Source: JAVVHH01 sp964613945 (lineage in GTDB: Bacteria; Pseudomonadota; Alphaproteobacteria; Acetobacterales; Acetobacteraceae). Taken from it: a DNA stretch of 64,000 bases. This document shows positions 43,305 through 51,195 of this stretch, in pieces. The notes under the pieces are model-generated. The model ran no database searches and was not told where the DNA came from. It saw nothing but the letters and a program-made list of their open reading frames with translations. A program made the translations under genes and the position numbers. The stretch is taken from positions 47,692 through 111,691 of the forward strand of contig CAZTJC010000014.1 in the NCBI GenBank assembly GCA_964613945.1, given 5' to 3'. How positions within the stretch are numbered: position 1 is the first letter of the stretch; each line of letters begins with the position of its first letter.

Positions 43305-44651
43305 CTATTTCGGCATGATCAGCACCAGCGGCACGCGCAGCGCGGTGCGCACGTCGGCGGCATCGTCGGTCGCGCCGACCTCGACCGACCAATTGATGCT
43401 CGCGCGGTCGGTGGCGCGATAGGTCACGCCGAACAGCAGGCGGGCGAGTTGCAGGTCGCGCGACGTGTCCTCGAACGAGGCGGGGTCGTTCGGGCCGGGG
43501 TTGATCAGCGAGGTGCGGGTGCGGGTGCCGAACGCCCAGGTGTGGGCGTAGCCCAGGTTGATCGAGGTGCGCTCGTTGAGCGAGATGCCGATGCCCGCGC
43601 TGAACGACAGCGCGTCGCCCGGCTTGACGTAGTTGATCCGCACTGGCGAGATCTCGGTATTCACGCTCTTGCCGAAGTTGCGGGTGTAGCCGATCGTGCC
43701 GAACAGCACGGCGGGATCGCTCGGCAGGATCGCGGTGAGGCTGGGCGATACGCCCCAGAAGCCCGCACCGGTCGCCGCCTTGGTCGCCTCGCCCGTCGCC
43801 AGGCGCGGCACGCCGAACGGGTCGGTGCCGGTCGGCGCTACGACCTGGAGGTTGCCGACGAGGTACGGAAGGCCGCGCCGCCCGGTCAGGATCTGGTAGC
43901 GCGCCGACAGTTCGACGTCGCCGACGCCGTTGCCCTTGGTCGAACTGTTGATCTCGCGCGCGGCATCGTTGTTGGTGCTGCCTTGCACGGGCACGAGCAC
44001 GGACGTGTCCCAACGCTGCACGAAGGGCACCCGCACGCCCAGTTCCAGCCGGTCGGTGACGCCGTAACGTGCCGCCAGCGAGCCGGTGATGATGTCCTGC
44101 CGGCTTTCGTTGATGTTGAATTCGCCGACCAGGACCGATTCCACGATCTCGATGCCGCGGAACAGCGCGCGATTGCGGTCGGCGCGGGCATAATCGAACT
44201 GGATTTCGCCGGTCAGCTGGCCCTTGCGGGTGACGACGCTGCCTTCGCTGCCGAGCACCGCGACCTCGGGCGGGCGGTCGCGATCGGCCGGGCGCGTCCC
44301 GACGCTCTCGATCCGCGGCGTCGGGGTGGCCGCGACCATCGTGGCCGGATCGCCCGGCGTGCTGGCCGCGCTCGCCTGCGCGACGGCGGAGGGCGGTTGC
44401 GTGGTCGCCCCGACGCCGACCGGGGGGGCTGCCGCCAACGTGCCGAGCCGCGACTCCAGCGCTGCAAGTCGTGCCTCCTGCGCCTCGATCTGGCGGCGCT
44501 GTGCCGCGATCTCTGCGCGGGCCTCGTCCAGGTCGCGCTGCAAGGCGGGGCGCGATGCCTGCGCGCGCGCCGGGCTGCGGGTCTGCGCCTGGGTGACCGC
44601 CGGCGTCAGGATCGTCGACATGATCAGTGCCGCCCGCCACACCCTCGTCAT
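43305..44651 (-). CDS. FapF-like outer-membrane amyloid exporter
   Basis: A 448-residue protein. A signal peptide ends at QAQ near residue 23. Residues 30-75 form a coiled coil (DLDEARAEIAAQRRQIEAQE), then comes a Pro/Ala linker. From about 125 the sequence alternates as beta strands to the end (GEIQFDYARADRNRALFRGI, YGVTDRLELGVRVPFVQRWD). Coiled-coil plug plus barrel is the architecture of FapF, the trimeric exporter of Pseudomonas Fap amyloid. It is the last gene of the operon behind the C39-type protein and the repeat protein. A generic barrel protein is the alternative. Confidence 0.72.
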   Translation of the reverse strand: MTRVWRAALIMSTILTPAVTQAQTRSPARAQASRPALQRDLDEARAEIAAQRRQIEAQEARLAALESRLGTLAAAPPVGVGATTQPPSAVAQASAASTPGDPATMVAATPTPRIESVGTRPADRDRPPEVAVLGSEGSVVTRKGQLTGEIQFDYARADRNRALFRGIEIVESVLVGEFNINESRQDIITGSLAARYGVTDRLELGVRVPFVQRWDTSVLVPVQGSTNNDAAREINSSTKGNGVGDVELSARYQILTGRRGLPYLVGNLQVVAPTGTDPFGVPRLATGEATKAATGAGFWGVSPSLTAILPSDPAVLFGTIGYTRNFGKSVNTEISPVRINYVKPGDALSFSAGIGISLNERTSINLGYAHTWAFGTRTRTSLINPGPNDPASFEDTSRDLQLARLLFGVTYRATDRASINWSVEVGATDDAADVRTALRVPLVLIMPK

Positions 44652-44689
44652 ATCGTTCCCCCAATCATCTTTCGTTCCCCCATGGGCAC

Positions 44690-45412
44690 TTAGCGCACCA
44701 TTCCCCGGGCCGCATCCGCCGCCAGCGCATCCACTTTCAGCGCCGCGCTCCCCAGCGTCAATGCGGCGGCATCATGCAAATCGATCCCGATCGTCGTCAC
44801 CGTATCGATCGTCCGGTCGTTGCCGGCGTTGAGGATCGCGGTCGCCACCGACTGGCCGACCAGATGCGAGATGCCGATCTGATCGCCCGCCAGCGTCACC
44901 TGCGATCCGTTGGGCAAGGTGGTGAGCGTAACGAGGCCGTCCGGCGTGCGCACCGCCGGGCCGCCCGCCACCACCGCGATCGGCACCAGTCCGGCCTGCG
45001 TCTCGGTCATCTGGACCCCGCTGCCGGTGCGCACGGTGCTGACCGTCGGCACCGTGATCTGGGTGCCCGACCGGCGATCGAACAGCACCGAAACGCCGGT
45101 GGCGAGCGTCGGTCCGGCGCCGGACGTGCCGCCTGTGGTGCCGGCGGGCGATGCGCTGCTGTCGTCGCGCCCGAACACCTGCAGCTTCGAGCCCTGGTCG
45201 ATGGTCAGCACGGTGCGCAGGATCAGGCTGCCGTTGAGCATCGTGTCGCTGGTCACCGACAGTGCCAGCGAGCCGCCGCCCGGCAGGATGAACTTGCCAG
45301 TCAGCGTCGCCAGTTCCTCTTCGGGCAGCGGTGCGCCGAAATCCTGCGCCTCCCCGGCACTGGACACGGCGACGAGTCCCATAATGGCACAGGCGAAGCG
45401 AAGTGCGCGCAT
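44690..45412 (-). CDS. Secreted protein of the Fap-like operon (FapE position)
   Basis: A 240-residue exported protein with a signal peptide (MRALRFACAIMGLVAVSSAG). The mature start DFGAPLPEEELATLTGKFIL is followed by a Gly/Thr/Ser-rich, probably beta-structured body. The end is more helical (DAAALTLGSAALKVDALAAD). It lies between the C39-type gene and the exporter gene, the place of fapE in Pseudomonas, and may be a minor fibre or secretion component. I see no direct FapE sequence mark, so the link rests on position and export signal. Confidence 0.6.
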   Translation of the reverse strand: MRALRFACAIMGLVAVSSAGEAQDFGAPLPEEELATLTGKFILPGGGSLALSVTSDTMLNGSLILRTVLTIDQGSKLQVFGRDDSSASPAGTTGGTSGAGPTLATGVSVLFDRRSGTQITVPTVSTVRTGSGVQMTETQAGLVPIAVVAGGPAVRTPDGLVTLTTLPNGSQVTLAGDQIGISHLVGQSVATAILNAGNDRTIDTVTTIGIDLHDAAALTLGSAALKVDALAADAARGMVR

Positions 45413-45415
45413 GGT

Positions 45416-46126
45416 CTAAAAGTCCCGGTAGAAGGGCGCGCTGAGCGTCAGCGCCTGCATGCTCAGCGGATCGAGGAACGGGGCGCCGACCGGCGCGCGC
45501 GCGAGCGGTTGCCATTGGTTGACGCCGTTGAAGTTGCGCTCGCCGACCGGCGTCGCCGAATTGAGTACGAAATAGACGCCGTTCCACATCGCCTGGAACG
45601 TCTCGCGCGGGATGGCGTGCAGGCCAAGGCTGGGATCGCCGAGCAGCACCGAGGTGGCGGTGATCCCCTTGATCACGACGAAATGGCGATAGCCCTTGTA
45701 GGTGATGAGCGCGATGCCGGGCAGCCGCCGTGCCGCGATCGCCTCCAGCGTCACCTTGTAGCCGTCCGCCTGCAAGCGGTTGTCGGCAAGGTAGCGCTTC
45801 ATGTCGAGCAGCGAGAAACCGACCTTGCGGATGTTGGCCCGGTCGCCCTGCCGCCACATGCCGGTGAACACATCGGCCTCGGTGCGCGGCAGGCCGTAAT
45901 GATAGCGCAACAGGGTCGCGAGCGCGGCGGAGCCGCAGCTGAAATCATATTGCTGGCGCACCACGGTGGCGAACTTGCGCGCCAGCATCGAGGCGACCGG
46001 CACCTGATAGTCGGCGATCGGACCGGTGGAGCCGGCGAAGCGCGGATCGGAGGGCGCAATCTGGGCGGCGCAGCCGGCCGTGCCGAGCGTCAGGGCGACA
46101 AGCAGGCAGGCCGCGCTGCGCGTCAT
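45416..46126 (-). CDS. FapD-like C39-family peptidase
   Basis: A 236-residue protein with a signal peptide or lipobox (LVALTLGTAGC). The papain-like C39 fold is seen in RQQYDFSCGSAALATLLRYH (catalytic Cys), GYRHFVVIKG (His) and VLLGDPSLGLHAI (Asp). C39-like FapD of Pseudomonas processes or escorts amyloid subunits in the periplasm. The start overlaps the preceding gene (ATGA). Catalytic residues look complete, so activity is expected. Confidence 0.78.
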   Translation of the reverse strand: MTRSAACLLVALTLGTAGCAAQIAPSDPRFAGSTGPIADYQVPVASMLARKFATVVRQQYDFSCGSAALATLLRYHYGLPRTEADVFTGMWRQGDRANIRKVGFSLLDMKRYLADNRLQADGYKVTLEAIAARRLPGIALITYKGYRHFVVIKGITATSVLLGDPSLGLHAIPRETFQAMWNGVYFVLNSATPVGERNFNGVNQWQPLARAPVGAPFLDPLSMQALTLSAPFYRDF

Positions 46127-46515
46127 TGCGGGCCGAGGTTGATGACGACGTTCATCGCCGAATTGATCGCGACATTGTTGCCGCTGTTTGCGCTGATGAC
46201 GGCGAGCCCGGAGAGGTTCGAGAAGGCCTGGCCGTCGATGGTGACCGATCCGGTCACCGAATTGCCGGTCACCGAGTTGTTGGACACCGTGTTGCGCTGG
46301 TCGGCGGCCGCGATCTGCGTGCCGCGATCCTCGCGCCCGGTGACCGTGCCGAGATCGGTGTCGGCCAGGACGGCGCCATTGCCGAAGGCGTCATCGGCAC
46401 CGATGGTAGCAGCGGCAGTGGCGGTATCGGCCGGGGTCGCGTGATCCTGGGCAAGGGCCGGTGCCGCGGTGGCCAGCCCGCCGATCAGTGAAAGAGCGCA
46501 GATGATGCGGCGCAT
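46123..46515 (-). CDS. Small exported subunit of the Fap-like operon (FapA/FapB-like)
   Basis: A 130-residue protein with a signal peptide ending ALAQ. Its C-terminal part, FSNLSGLAVISANSGNNVAI then NSAMNVVINL, resembles the end of the large repeat protein encoded upstream (FQNFAGMQALNVNTGAGASQ then NANVSVAV). Both also share FGNGAV near the middle. The two thus look like minor and major subunits of one fibre. It lies 90 bases past the large gene, behind a terminator, so it would be made in smaller amounts. Confidence 0.68.
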   Translation of the reverse strand: MRRIICALSLIGGLATAAPALAQDHATPADTATAAATIGADDAFGNGAVLADTDLGTVTGREDRGTQIAAADQRNTVSNNSVTGNSVTGSVTIDGQAFSNLSGLAVISANSGNNVAINSAMNVVINLGPQ

Positions 46516-46552
46516 GACGATCCCCTTTGTCCCCGATGGGATATCCGAAACG

Positions 46553-46592
46553 GAAAAAAACGGGGCGGCCGATCTGGTCCGGCCGCCCCGCA
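46553..46592 (-). terminator. Strong rho-independent terminator behind the repeat-protein gene
   Basis: On the minus strand an 11-base G+C stem (46590-46580 with 46571-46561) and an 8-base loop are followed by seven T. It stands between the repeat-protein gene and the rest of the operon, so most transcripts would end after the major subunit while some read through to the export genes. Confidence 0.8.
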
Positions 46593-46604
46593 GGGCTGTT
46601 GCGA

Positions 46605-48266
46605 TCAGCGGGTGATGTTGCCCGTGGTAACCGCGACGCTGACGTTAGCGTTCTGCGAAGCGCCGGCGCCGGTGTTGACGTTGAGCGCCTGCATGCCAGC
46701 GAAGTTCTGGAACGCCGTATCGCCCGTGGTCAGGCTGTTGTCGGTCGTGCTCGATTCACCGGCCGAACCGGCGAAGCTGACTTTCACACCGCTGACATAG
46801 TTGGACAGCGCCGAGGTTGCGACCACCGCGCCGTTGCCGAACGTGCTGCTCGGCGACACGTTGGCATCGCCGGCCGTTTCGGTCGTCGTGGTCGTGTAGG
46901 CGAGCTGCGAATTGTCGGTGTTGTAGGTCTGGTTGTTGTTGTTCGTCGTGTTGCCGCTGTTCGACGAGTCGGTGTTCCCGCTGTTGTTCGTCGAGGCGTT
47001 GGTCCGATAGGTCTGGTTGTTGTTGTTCGTCGTATTGCCGCTGTTCGACGAGTCGGTGTTTCCACTGTTGTTCGTCGAGGCGTTGGTCCGATAGGTTTGA
47101 TTGTTGTTGTTGGTCGTCGCAACGTCGGTATTTCCGCTGTTGTTGGTCGACGAATTCGTTCGATATGTCTGGTTGTTGTTGTTCGTCGTGGTGTTGGTCG
47201 CCGTGTTGTTGCTGTCGGTGGTGTTACCACCGTTGTTGCTGCCGTTGGTCGAGCTGTTCGAGTTCTGGCTGTCGGCGATCGACGTGTTGTTGCTGCTGTT
47301 GGTCGAAGAATCGCGGTTGCCGCTATCCGACGTCGACGTGTTGCCACCGTTGTTGCTGCCGTTGGTCGAGCTGTTCGACGCATCGGTGAGCGTGACGTCG
47401 CCGACCGTGGTCGAACGATCGGTGTTGGTCGTCGTGGCGGTGTTGCTGGTGTTCGACGTGGCGGTGTTGCCGCTGTTGTTGGTCGAGCTGTTCGACGCGA
47501 GCGACACGTCGCCGACCGTGGTCGAACGATCGGTGTTGCCGCCGTTGTAGCTGCCGTTGGTCGACCGGTCGGTGCTGGTGTTGGTCGTCGTATTGGTCGT
47601 CGAGGCGGTGTTGTTGCTGTCGTTGGTCGAGCGGTCGATGCTGGTGTTGGTCGACGTCGCGGTGTTGCCGCTATCGTTGGTCGAGCTGTTCGATGCGAGC
47701 GACACGTCGCCGACCGTGGTCGAACGATCGGTGTTCGTGGTCGAGGCGGTGTTGCTGGTGTTCGACGTATTGCCGCCGTTGTAGCTGCCGTTGATCGACC
47801 GGTCGGTGTTGGTCGACGTGGCGGTGTTGCCGCTGTCGTTGGTCGAGCTGTTCGATGCGAGCGACACGTCACCGACGGTGGTCGACCGGTCGGTGTTGGC
47901 CGTCGAGGCGGTGTTGCTGGTGTTCGACGTGTTGTAGCTGCCGTTGGCCGAATTGTCGGTCGGGGTCGACGTGTTGCTGGTCACGTCGCCGACGGTCGAC
48001 GACCTGTCCGTATTGTAGCTGCCGTTCGCCGAGTTGTTGGTGTTGTCGACCGACACTGGATTGTAGCTGCCGTTGGTCGAGCTGTTGGCGTTGTTGGTCC
48101 GCACGACGTTGCCGGAATCGCTGATGTCGCCGGTGGCGATGCTGTCGTTGCGCGCCGCGGACTGGCCGGCGCCGATGCTGCTGTCCTGGGCGGTGGCGAC
48201 CGAGGCGGTGGCTGCGAGCAGCGCGGCCACCGAGGTACTGATGATCAGGCTCGTCTTCATCCTCAT
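46605..48266 (-). CDS. FapC-like repeat protein, candidate functional amyloid subunit
   Basis: A 553-residue exported protein. The signal peptide ends at TAQ near residue 26. About residues 50-440 are almost only Asn, Ser, Thr, Gly and Asp in imperfect repeats. Five copies contain DRS(T/S)TVGDV, and four contain NNNNQTYRTN or NNNNQTYNTD. The conserved C-terminal 110 residues (FGNGAVVATSALSNYVSGVK, FQNFAGMQALNVNTGAGASQ) probably form the export or nucleation part. Low-complexity polar repeats plus the downstream exporter and C39 genes match FapC. The ATG at 48266 has GAGAGG six bases upstream. No enzymatic motif is seen. Confidence 0.7.
   Translation of the reverse strand: MRMKTSLIISTSVAALLAATASVATAQDSSIGAGQSAARNDSIATGDISDSGNVVRTNNANSSTNGSYNPVSVDNTNNSANGSYNTDRSSTVGDVTSNTSTPTDNSANGSYNTSNTSNTASTANTDRSTTVGDVSLASNSSTNDSGNTATSTNTDRSINGSYNGGNTSNTSNTASTTNTDRSTTVGDVSLASNSSTNDSGNTATSTNTSIDRSTNDSNNTASTTNTTTNTSTDRSTNGSYNGGNTDRSTTVGDVSLASNSSTNNSGNTATSNTSNTATTTNTDRSTTVGDVTLTDASNSSTNGSNNGGNTSTSDSGNRDSSTNSSNNTSIADSQNSNSSTNGSNNGGNTTDSNNTATNTTTNNNNQTYRTNSSTNNSGNTDVATTNNNNQTYRTNASTNNSGNTDSSNSGNTTNNNNQTYRTNASTNNSGNTDSSNSGNTTNNNNQTYNTDNSQLAYTTTTTETAGDANVSPSSTFGNGAVVATSALSNYVSGVKVSFAGSAGESSTTDNSLTTGDTAFQNFAGMQALNVNTGAGASQNANVSVAVTTGNITR
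46900..48060 (-). repeat. Tandem repeat array inside the amyloid-like gene
   Basis: DNA repeats of two kinds. Left part: three near-identical units around GGTCTGGTTGTTGTTGTTCG (about 46925-47180). Right part: repeats around GTCGCCGACCGTGGTCGAAC (about 47395-47890). Near-identity of neighbouring units points to recent duplication, so copy number may vary among strains. Confidence 0.75.
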
Positions 48267-48504
48267 TGTCCTCTCAAGAAAGTGTGAAAGGAGCGCCGTC
48301 CCCCCGTTGGTGAGGATCACCGCCCGTCCCATTGGAACGGAGGTTAATTACCTGTTCATCTTGTCGACACTCTCCCTTCATCTGAGAACAAAGGCATTCT
48401 CATTCGGGGATATTCATTACCCCCAGATGGGGGTGGCGCGGGCGCAAATTCCCGCGCCCTGGCGCGCGCGGGAATAAAGCGCCGCGCGATCCAAGGCGAA
48501 TGGG
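48267..48504 (-). promoter_or_regulatory. Promoter region of the amyloid-like operon, with hairpins
   Basis: No gene. It lies between the regulator gene and the repeat-protein gene on the same strand. Two hairpins, GGCGCGGG/CCCGCGCC (48435-48458) and CCCCC/GGGGG (48420-48433), probably end the regulator transcript. The A+T-richer part between about 48340 and 48420 is the likely promoter of the operon. No exact -35/-10 pair is certain. Confidence 0.45.
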
Positions 48505-49674
48505 TCAGGCGGCGTCGAACACCACGTCGCCGCTGACCGCGCGCTGGTAGCGTAACAGCAGTTGCAGCAGGTCTGCCTGGCGATGGGTGTCGGTCTTGGC
48601 GAAAACCTGCTTCAGGTATGTGCGCGCGGTATCGGGCTTTATCCGCATCTGTGTCGCAGCCTCGCCCAGTGTCAGCCCCTGGGCCAGGCAGGCGACGAGC
48701 TGGGTTTCGACGGGAGACAGGCCATGCAGCTGGCAGATCGGCTCCATTCCGCGCGTCACGCTGATTTCGGGCCGCATCAGCCGGATGATCGCGGCAGCCT
48801 TGTCCTGTTCGGTCGGGACGTCATCGGCGGAGCCGGACAGGCGGTCCTCGACGATTGCGTGATCGACCGGTGCGATGACGGCGATCAACGGCCGGTTCGG
48901 ACCGGGTCGTTCCAGCAGCAGCATCGCGCCGCGCTCGCGTTCGCGCCGCGCGGCGCGATGCCGGGGCGGCGCGATTACCGCGTCCAGCGCGGCGTGAAAG
49001 CGGACCGCATCCTGATACCGAGTCGGTCGCAGCGTGTTGCGGCGTAATTCGATGCCGTCGCCCGCGTCGAGGATCGCCCGCGCGGCCGGATTGGCGACCA
49101 GCACGCTCTGGTCGGTGCCGACGACCACGATCCCGCAATCGCTCTGCCGCAGCACCGCCGTCAGCCCGTGCTGACGGCGTTGAACCGCATCGCGTTCGGC
49201 CGCGATCTCCTGCACGGCGCCCGCCATCATGCCGAGGCCGGGTGCAAGGGTGAGGACCTGGGCAATGACCCCTTCGCCGTCCAGTTGATCGCGCGCGAAT
49301 GCCAGCAGGAGGTGGTCGGTCAGACGCGTGCCCGGCATCTCGACCATCAATCCGCAATGATCGAGCGTATCGGCATTGCGGATCCAGCTGTAGCCGCGGC
49401 GCGACGGCGGGCGATCGCCGTTGACCAAAGCGCGGAGCGCGGCGCGCGCCGCCTCGCTGCGACCGGCCAGTCCGATCGCCTCTGCCGGCCTGCGCTGCGT
49501 GCCCGCGCCCTCACCGGCGACGACGATGCACCCCGCCAGCGCTCCGACCGTGCGGCAGAGGCCTTCGACAAAGCGCTCCAGCGCAGTTTTGCAAGTGAGC
49601 GGAACGGATGGGATAGGCTCCTCGGCAGGAGCCAGAAGAAGCAACTCGGCAAGATCCAAGTCCAGATCCAGCAT
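48505..49674 (-). CDS. LuxR-type transcriptional regulator with PAS-like domain
   Basis: A 389-residue regulator. The central part QSDCGIVVVGTDQSVLVANP looks like a PAS sensor segment. The C-terminal LuxR helix-turn-helix is GLSPVETQLVACLAQGLTLG, then EAATQMRIKPDTARTYLKQV. The ATG at 49674 is preceded by AGGAGG; a longer frame has no family match. Lying directly upstream of the amyloid-like operon on the same strand, it is the obvious candidate controller. The signal is unknown. Confidence 0.83.
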   Translation of the reverse strand: MLDLDLDLAELLLLAPAEEPIPSVPLTCKTALERFVEGLCRTVGALAGCIVVAGEGAGTQRRPAEAIGLAGRSEAARAALRALVNGDRPPSRRGYSWIRNADTLDHCGLMVEMPGTRLTDHLLLAFARDQLDGEGVIAQVLTLAPGLGMMAGAVQEIAAERDAVQRRQHGLTAVLRQSDCGIVVVGTDQSVLVANPAARAILDAGDGIELRRNTLRPTRYQDAVRFHAALDAVIAPPRHRAARRERERGAMLLLERPGPNRPLIAVIAPVDHAIVEDRLSGSADDVPTEQDKAAAIIRLMRPEISVTRGMEPICQLHGLSPVETQLVACLAQGLTLGEAATQMRIKPDTARTYLKQVFAKTDTHRQADLLQLLLRYQRAVSGDVVFDAA

Positions 49675-49884
49675 AGATCCCTCCTGTTCGAACGCTCCCC
49701 CCAAAGCGTCCGGCGCCATGAAGGACTCATGGCATGACTTTCCCGCTCGCGATATCAGACGTGTTGTTCTCCAAAAGCAATAAACTAAATTAAAGGTGCG
49801 ATAAGCGCGTCTAGACTGATCTAGGGTCATGACCCATTAATGTGAGCGTCGCGGTCTGATTCAGGCTCCGTGAGGAGACCATGA

Positions 49885-50641
49885 ATGAGCGACCTGTACT
49901 GGCTGACGGACGAGCAGATGGCGCGTCTACAGCCGTATTTTCCGAAGAGCCGGTAGACCGCGGGTCGATGACCGGCGGGTGCTGAGTGGCATCGTCTTCG
50001 TCAACCGCAACGGGCAGCGCTGGCGTGACGCACCGAGCGCGTATGGTTCGCACAAGACGCTCTACAATCGCTGGAAGCGGTGGGGTGAACGGGGCGTTTT
50101 CCTCCGCATGATGGAGGGTTTCGCGGCAGCGGAGGCCGTGCGGAAGACGGTCATGATCGACGCGACATACCTGAAGGCACACTGCACGGCGTCGAGCCTG
50201 CGGGTAAAAAAGGGGATCTCGGCCGCCTGATCGGCCGCACCAAAGGCGGCATGAACACCAAGCTGCACGCCGTCAGTGATGAGAACCGACGGCCCTTGAA
50301 CTTCTTCATGAGCGCCGGGCAGGTCAGCGACTACACTGGCGCGGCAGCCCTACTCGACGACCTGCCGAAAGGCGCAGTGGCTGCTTGGCGATCGCTGTTA
50401 TGATGCCGACTGGTTCAGGGATGCCCTGGAAGCCAAAGGCATCCAGCCCTGCATCCCAGGTCGGAAATCGCGCAACGAGCCGGTCAGATACGACAAGCGT
50501 CGCTACCGGCGGCGCAGCCGCATCAAGATCATGTTCGGCCGTCTGAAAGACTGGCGCCGCGTCGCTACTCGCTACGACCGATGCCCTACCGTCTTCCTCT
50601 CGGGCATCGCCCTCGCTGCCACCGTCCTCTTCTGGCTATGA
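49885..50641 (+). pseudogene. IS5-family transposase, broken (copy 1)
   Basis: The start MSDLYWLTDEQMARLQPYFP hits a stop at KSR, where copy 2 reads KSHGKPRVDD. The frame resumes as RRVLSGIVFVNRNGQRWRDA through MIDATYLKAHCTASSLRVKK. Here A AAA AAG at 50206-50212 could give a programmed -1 shift into GDLGRLIGRTKGG. A later extra A in CCGAAAGGCG breaks the frame again before WLLGDR, and the end has the DDE-type YDADWFRDA and RSRIKIMFGRLKDWRR. The nonsense region and the extra A make it inactive. Confidence 0.85.
50206..50212 (+). promoter_or_regulatory. Slippery heptamer for -1 frameshift in the transposase
   Basis: AAAAAAG in register A-AAA-AAG with the upstream frame (GTA AAA AAG). A -1 slip gives KKGDLGRLIGRTK, the continuous family sequence. 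This is the classical bacterial slippery site and fits the known two-frame expression of IS427-group transposases. Confidence 0.6.
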
Positions 50642-50661
50642 TCAATGAGTCCTGATCCTAG

Positions 50662-50790
50662 CTTACGGCCAAGCGCTATGGCCACTTCGGGCGTCATCGT
50701 CAGAAGAGCTCCGTCATGCCCTTCAACGAAGACGTGACCATCTGCCACCCACACGCGTCGTGGCGCACCGTAGTGCAAGGCGTCCAGCAT
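50662..50790 (-). pseudogene. 5' fragment of a small gene cut by IS copy 1
   Basis: From an ATG at 50790 the minus strand reads MLDALHYGAPRRVWVADGHV, then a short Asp/Gly-rich strand and TPEVAIALGRKLG. It runs into the insertion sequence end at 50661. The pattern resembles small conserved proteins of about 70-80 residues. The reading past the junction is insertion sequence DNA. The rest of 50791-51120 shows nothing I can support. Confidence 0.35.
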
Positions 50791-51125
50791 ACCGCAACCC
50801 CGCCAGCTAGCCGGCCTGTTCCGAACAGCTCCGTTTGATATGCACCCGACCCGCGCAAAAGGCCATGAACTGAAATGCCAAACGGCGTCTCAAGATCGAT
50901 ACCGCGGTAACAAGGAACTTTGGTCGCGGAGGCCCGGGGGAGGGACACCTGCGACCAAAGACGTGAACCGCATCGCCAGAGGGGCGATGGTTCGCCAATC
51001 GGGAGATTAGCCTGTCGATACTGGGGCGGCAGAGTATGCTCGGCAATCACCTGTGATAGCTGGGTTGGTCACAGCGGCAGCCATTGTCATCCCCGACTGT
51101 GAGCGACCCCCAGCAAACAAGCACG

Positions 51126-51159
51126 AAAAAGCCGCCACTTCCGGCGGGGAGTGACGGCT
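51126..51159 (-). terminator. Rho-independent terminator of the PEP-CTERM gene
   Basis: On the minus strand AAGCCGTCACT pairs imperfectly with AGTGGCGGCTT across a short G+C loop and is followed by TTTTTCGTGC. It lies 37 bases past the stop of the PEP-CTERM gene. Confidence 0.7.
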
Positions 51160-51195
51160 TCCCTTCTACCTACGAGTTGGCGCAGGCGGATCTTG

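Larger units (their letters stand above)
49821..50661 (+). mobile_element. IS5-family (IS427-type) insertion sequence, copy 1
   Basis: The left end CTAGGGTCATGACCCATT (49821-49838) is an imperfect inverted repeat of the right end AATGAGTCCTGATCCTAG (50644-50661). It encloses one transposase reading frame broken in several places. Together with copy 2 (52533-53345, same orientation) it brackets a PEP-CTERM gene. Confidence 0.88.

Noticed and set aside
43129..44664. Minus-strand frame of 511 codons at the exporter gene
   Set aside because: Out-of-frame shadow of the barrel protein, full of Arg/Gly/Pro with no domain.
43449..46444. Long plus-strand frames (43449-44693 and 44627-46444)
   Set aside because: They lie antisense to the exporter, secreted-protein and C39 genes and are open only because of high G+C codon use.
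46900..48060. Regular repeats that could suggest a CRISPR array
   Set aside because: Units are coding, without equal-length unique spacers, and no cas genes are present.
46527..48287. Long open frame of 586 codons on the plus strand, rich in Val, Arg and Gly
   Set aside because: It is the antisense of the repeat-rich amyloid-like gene. The minus-strand reading has a signal peptide, ribosome binding site and operon context; the plus-strand one does not.
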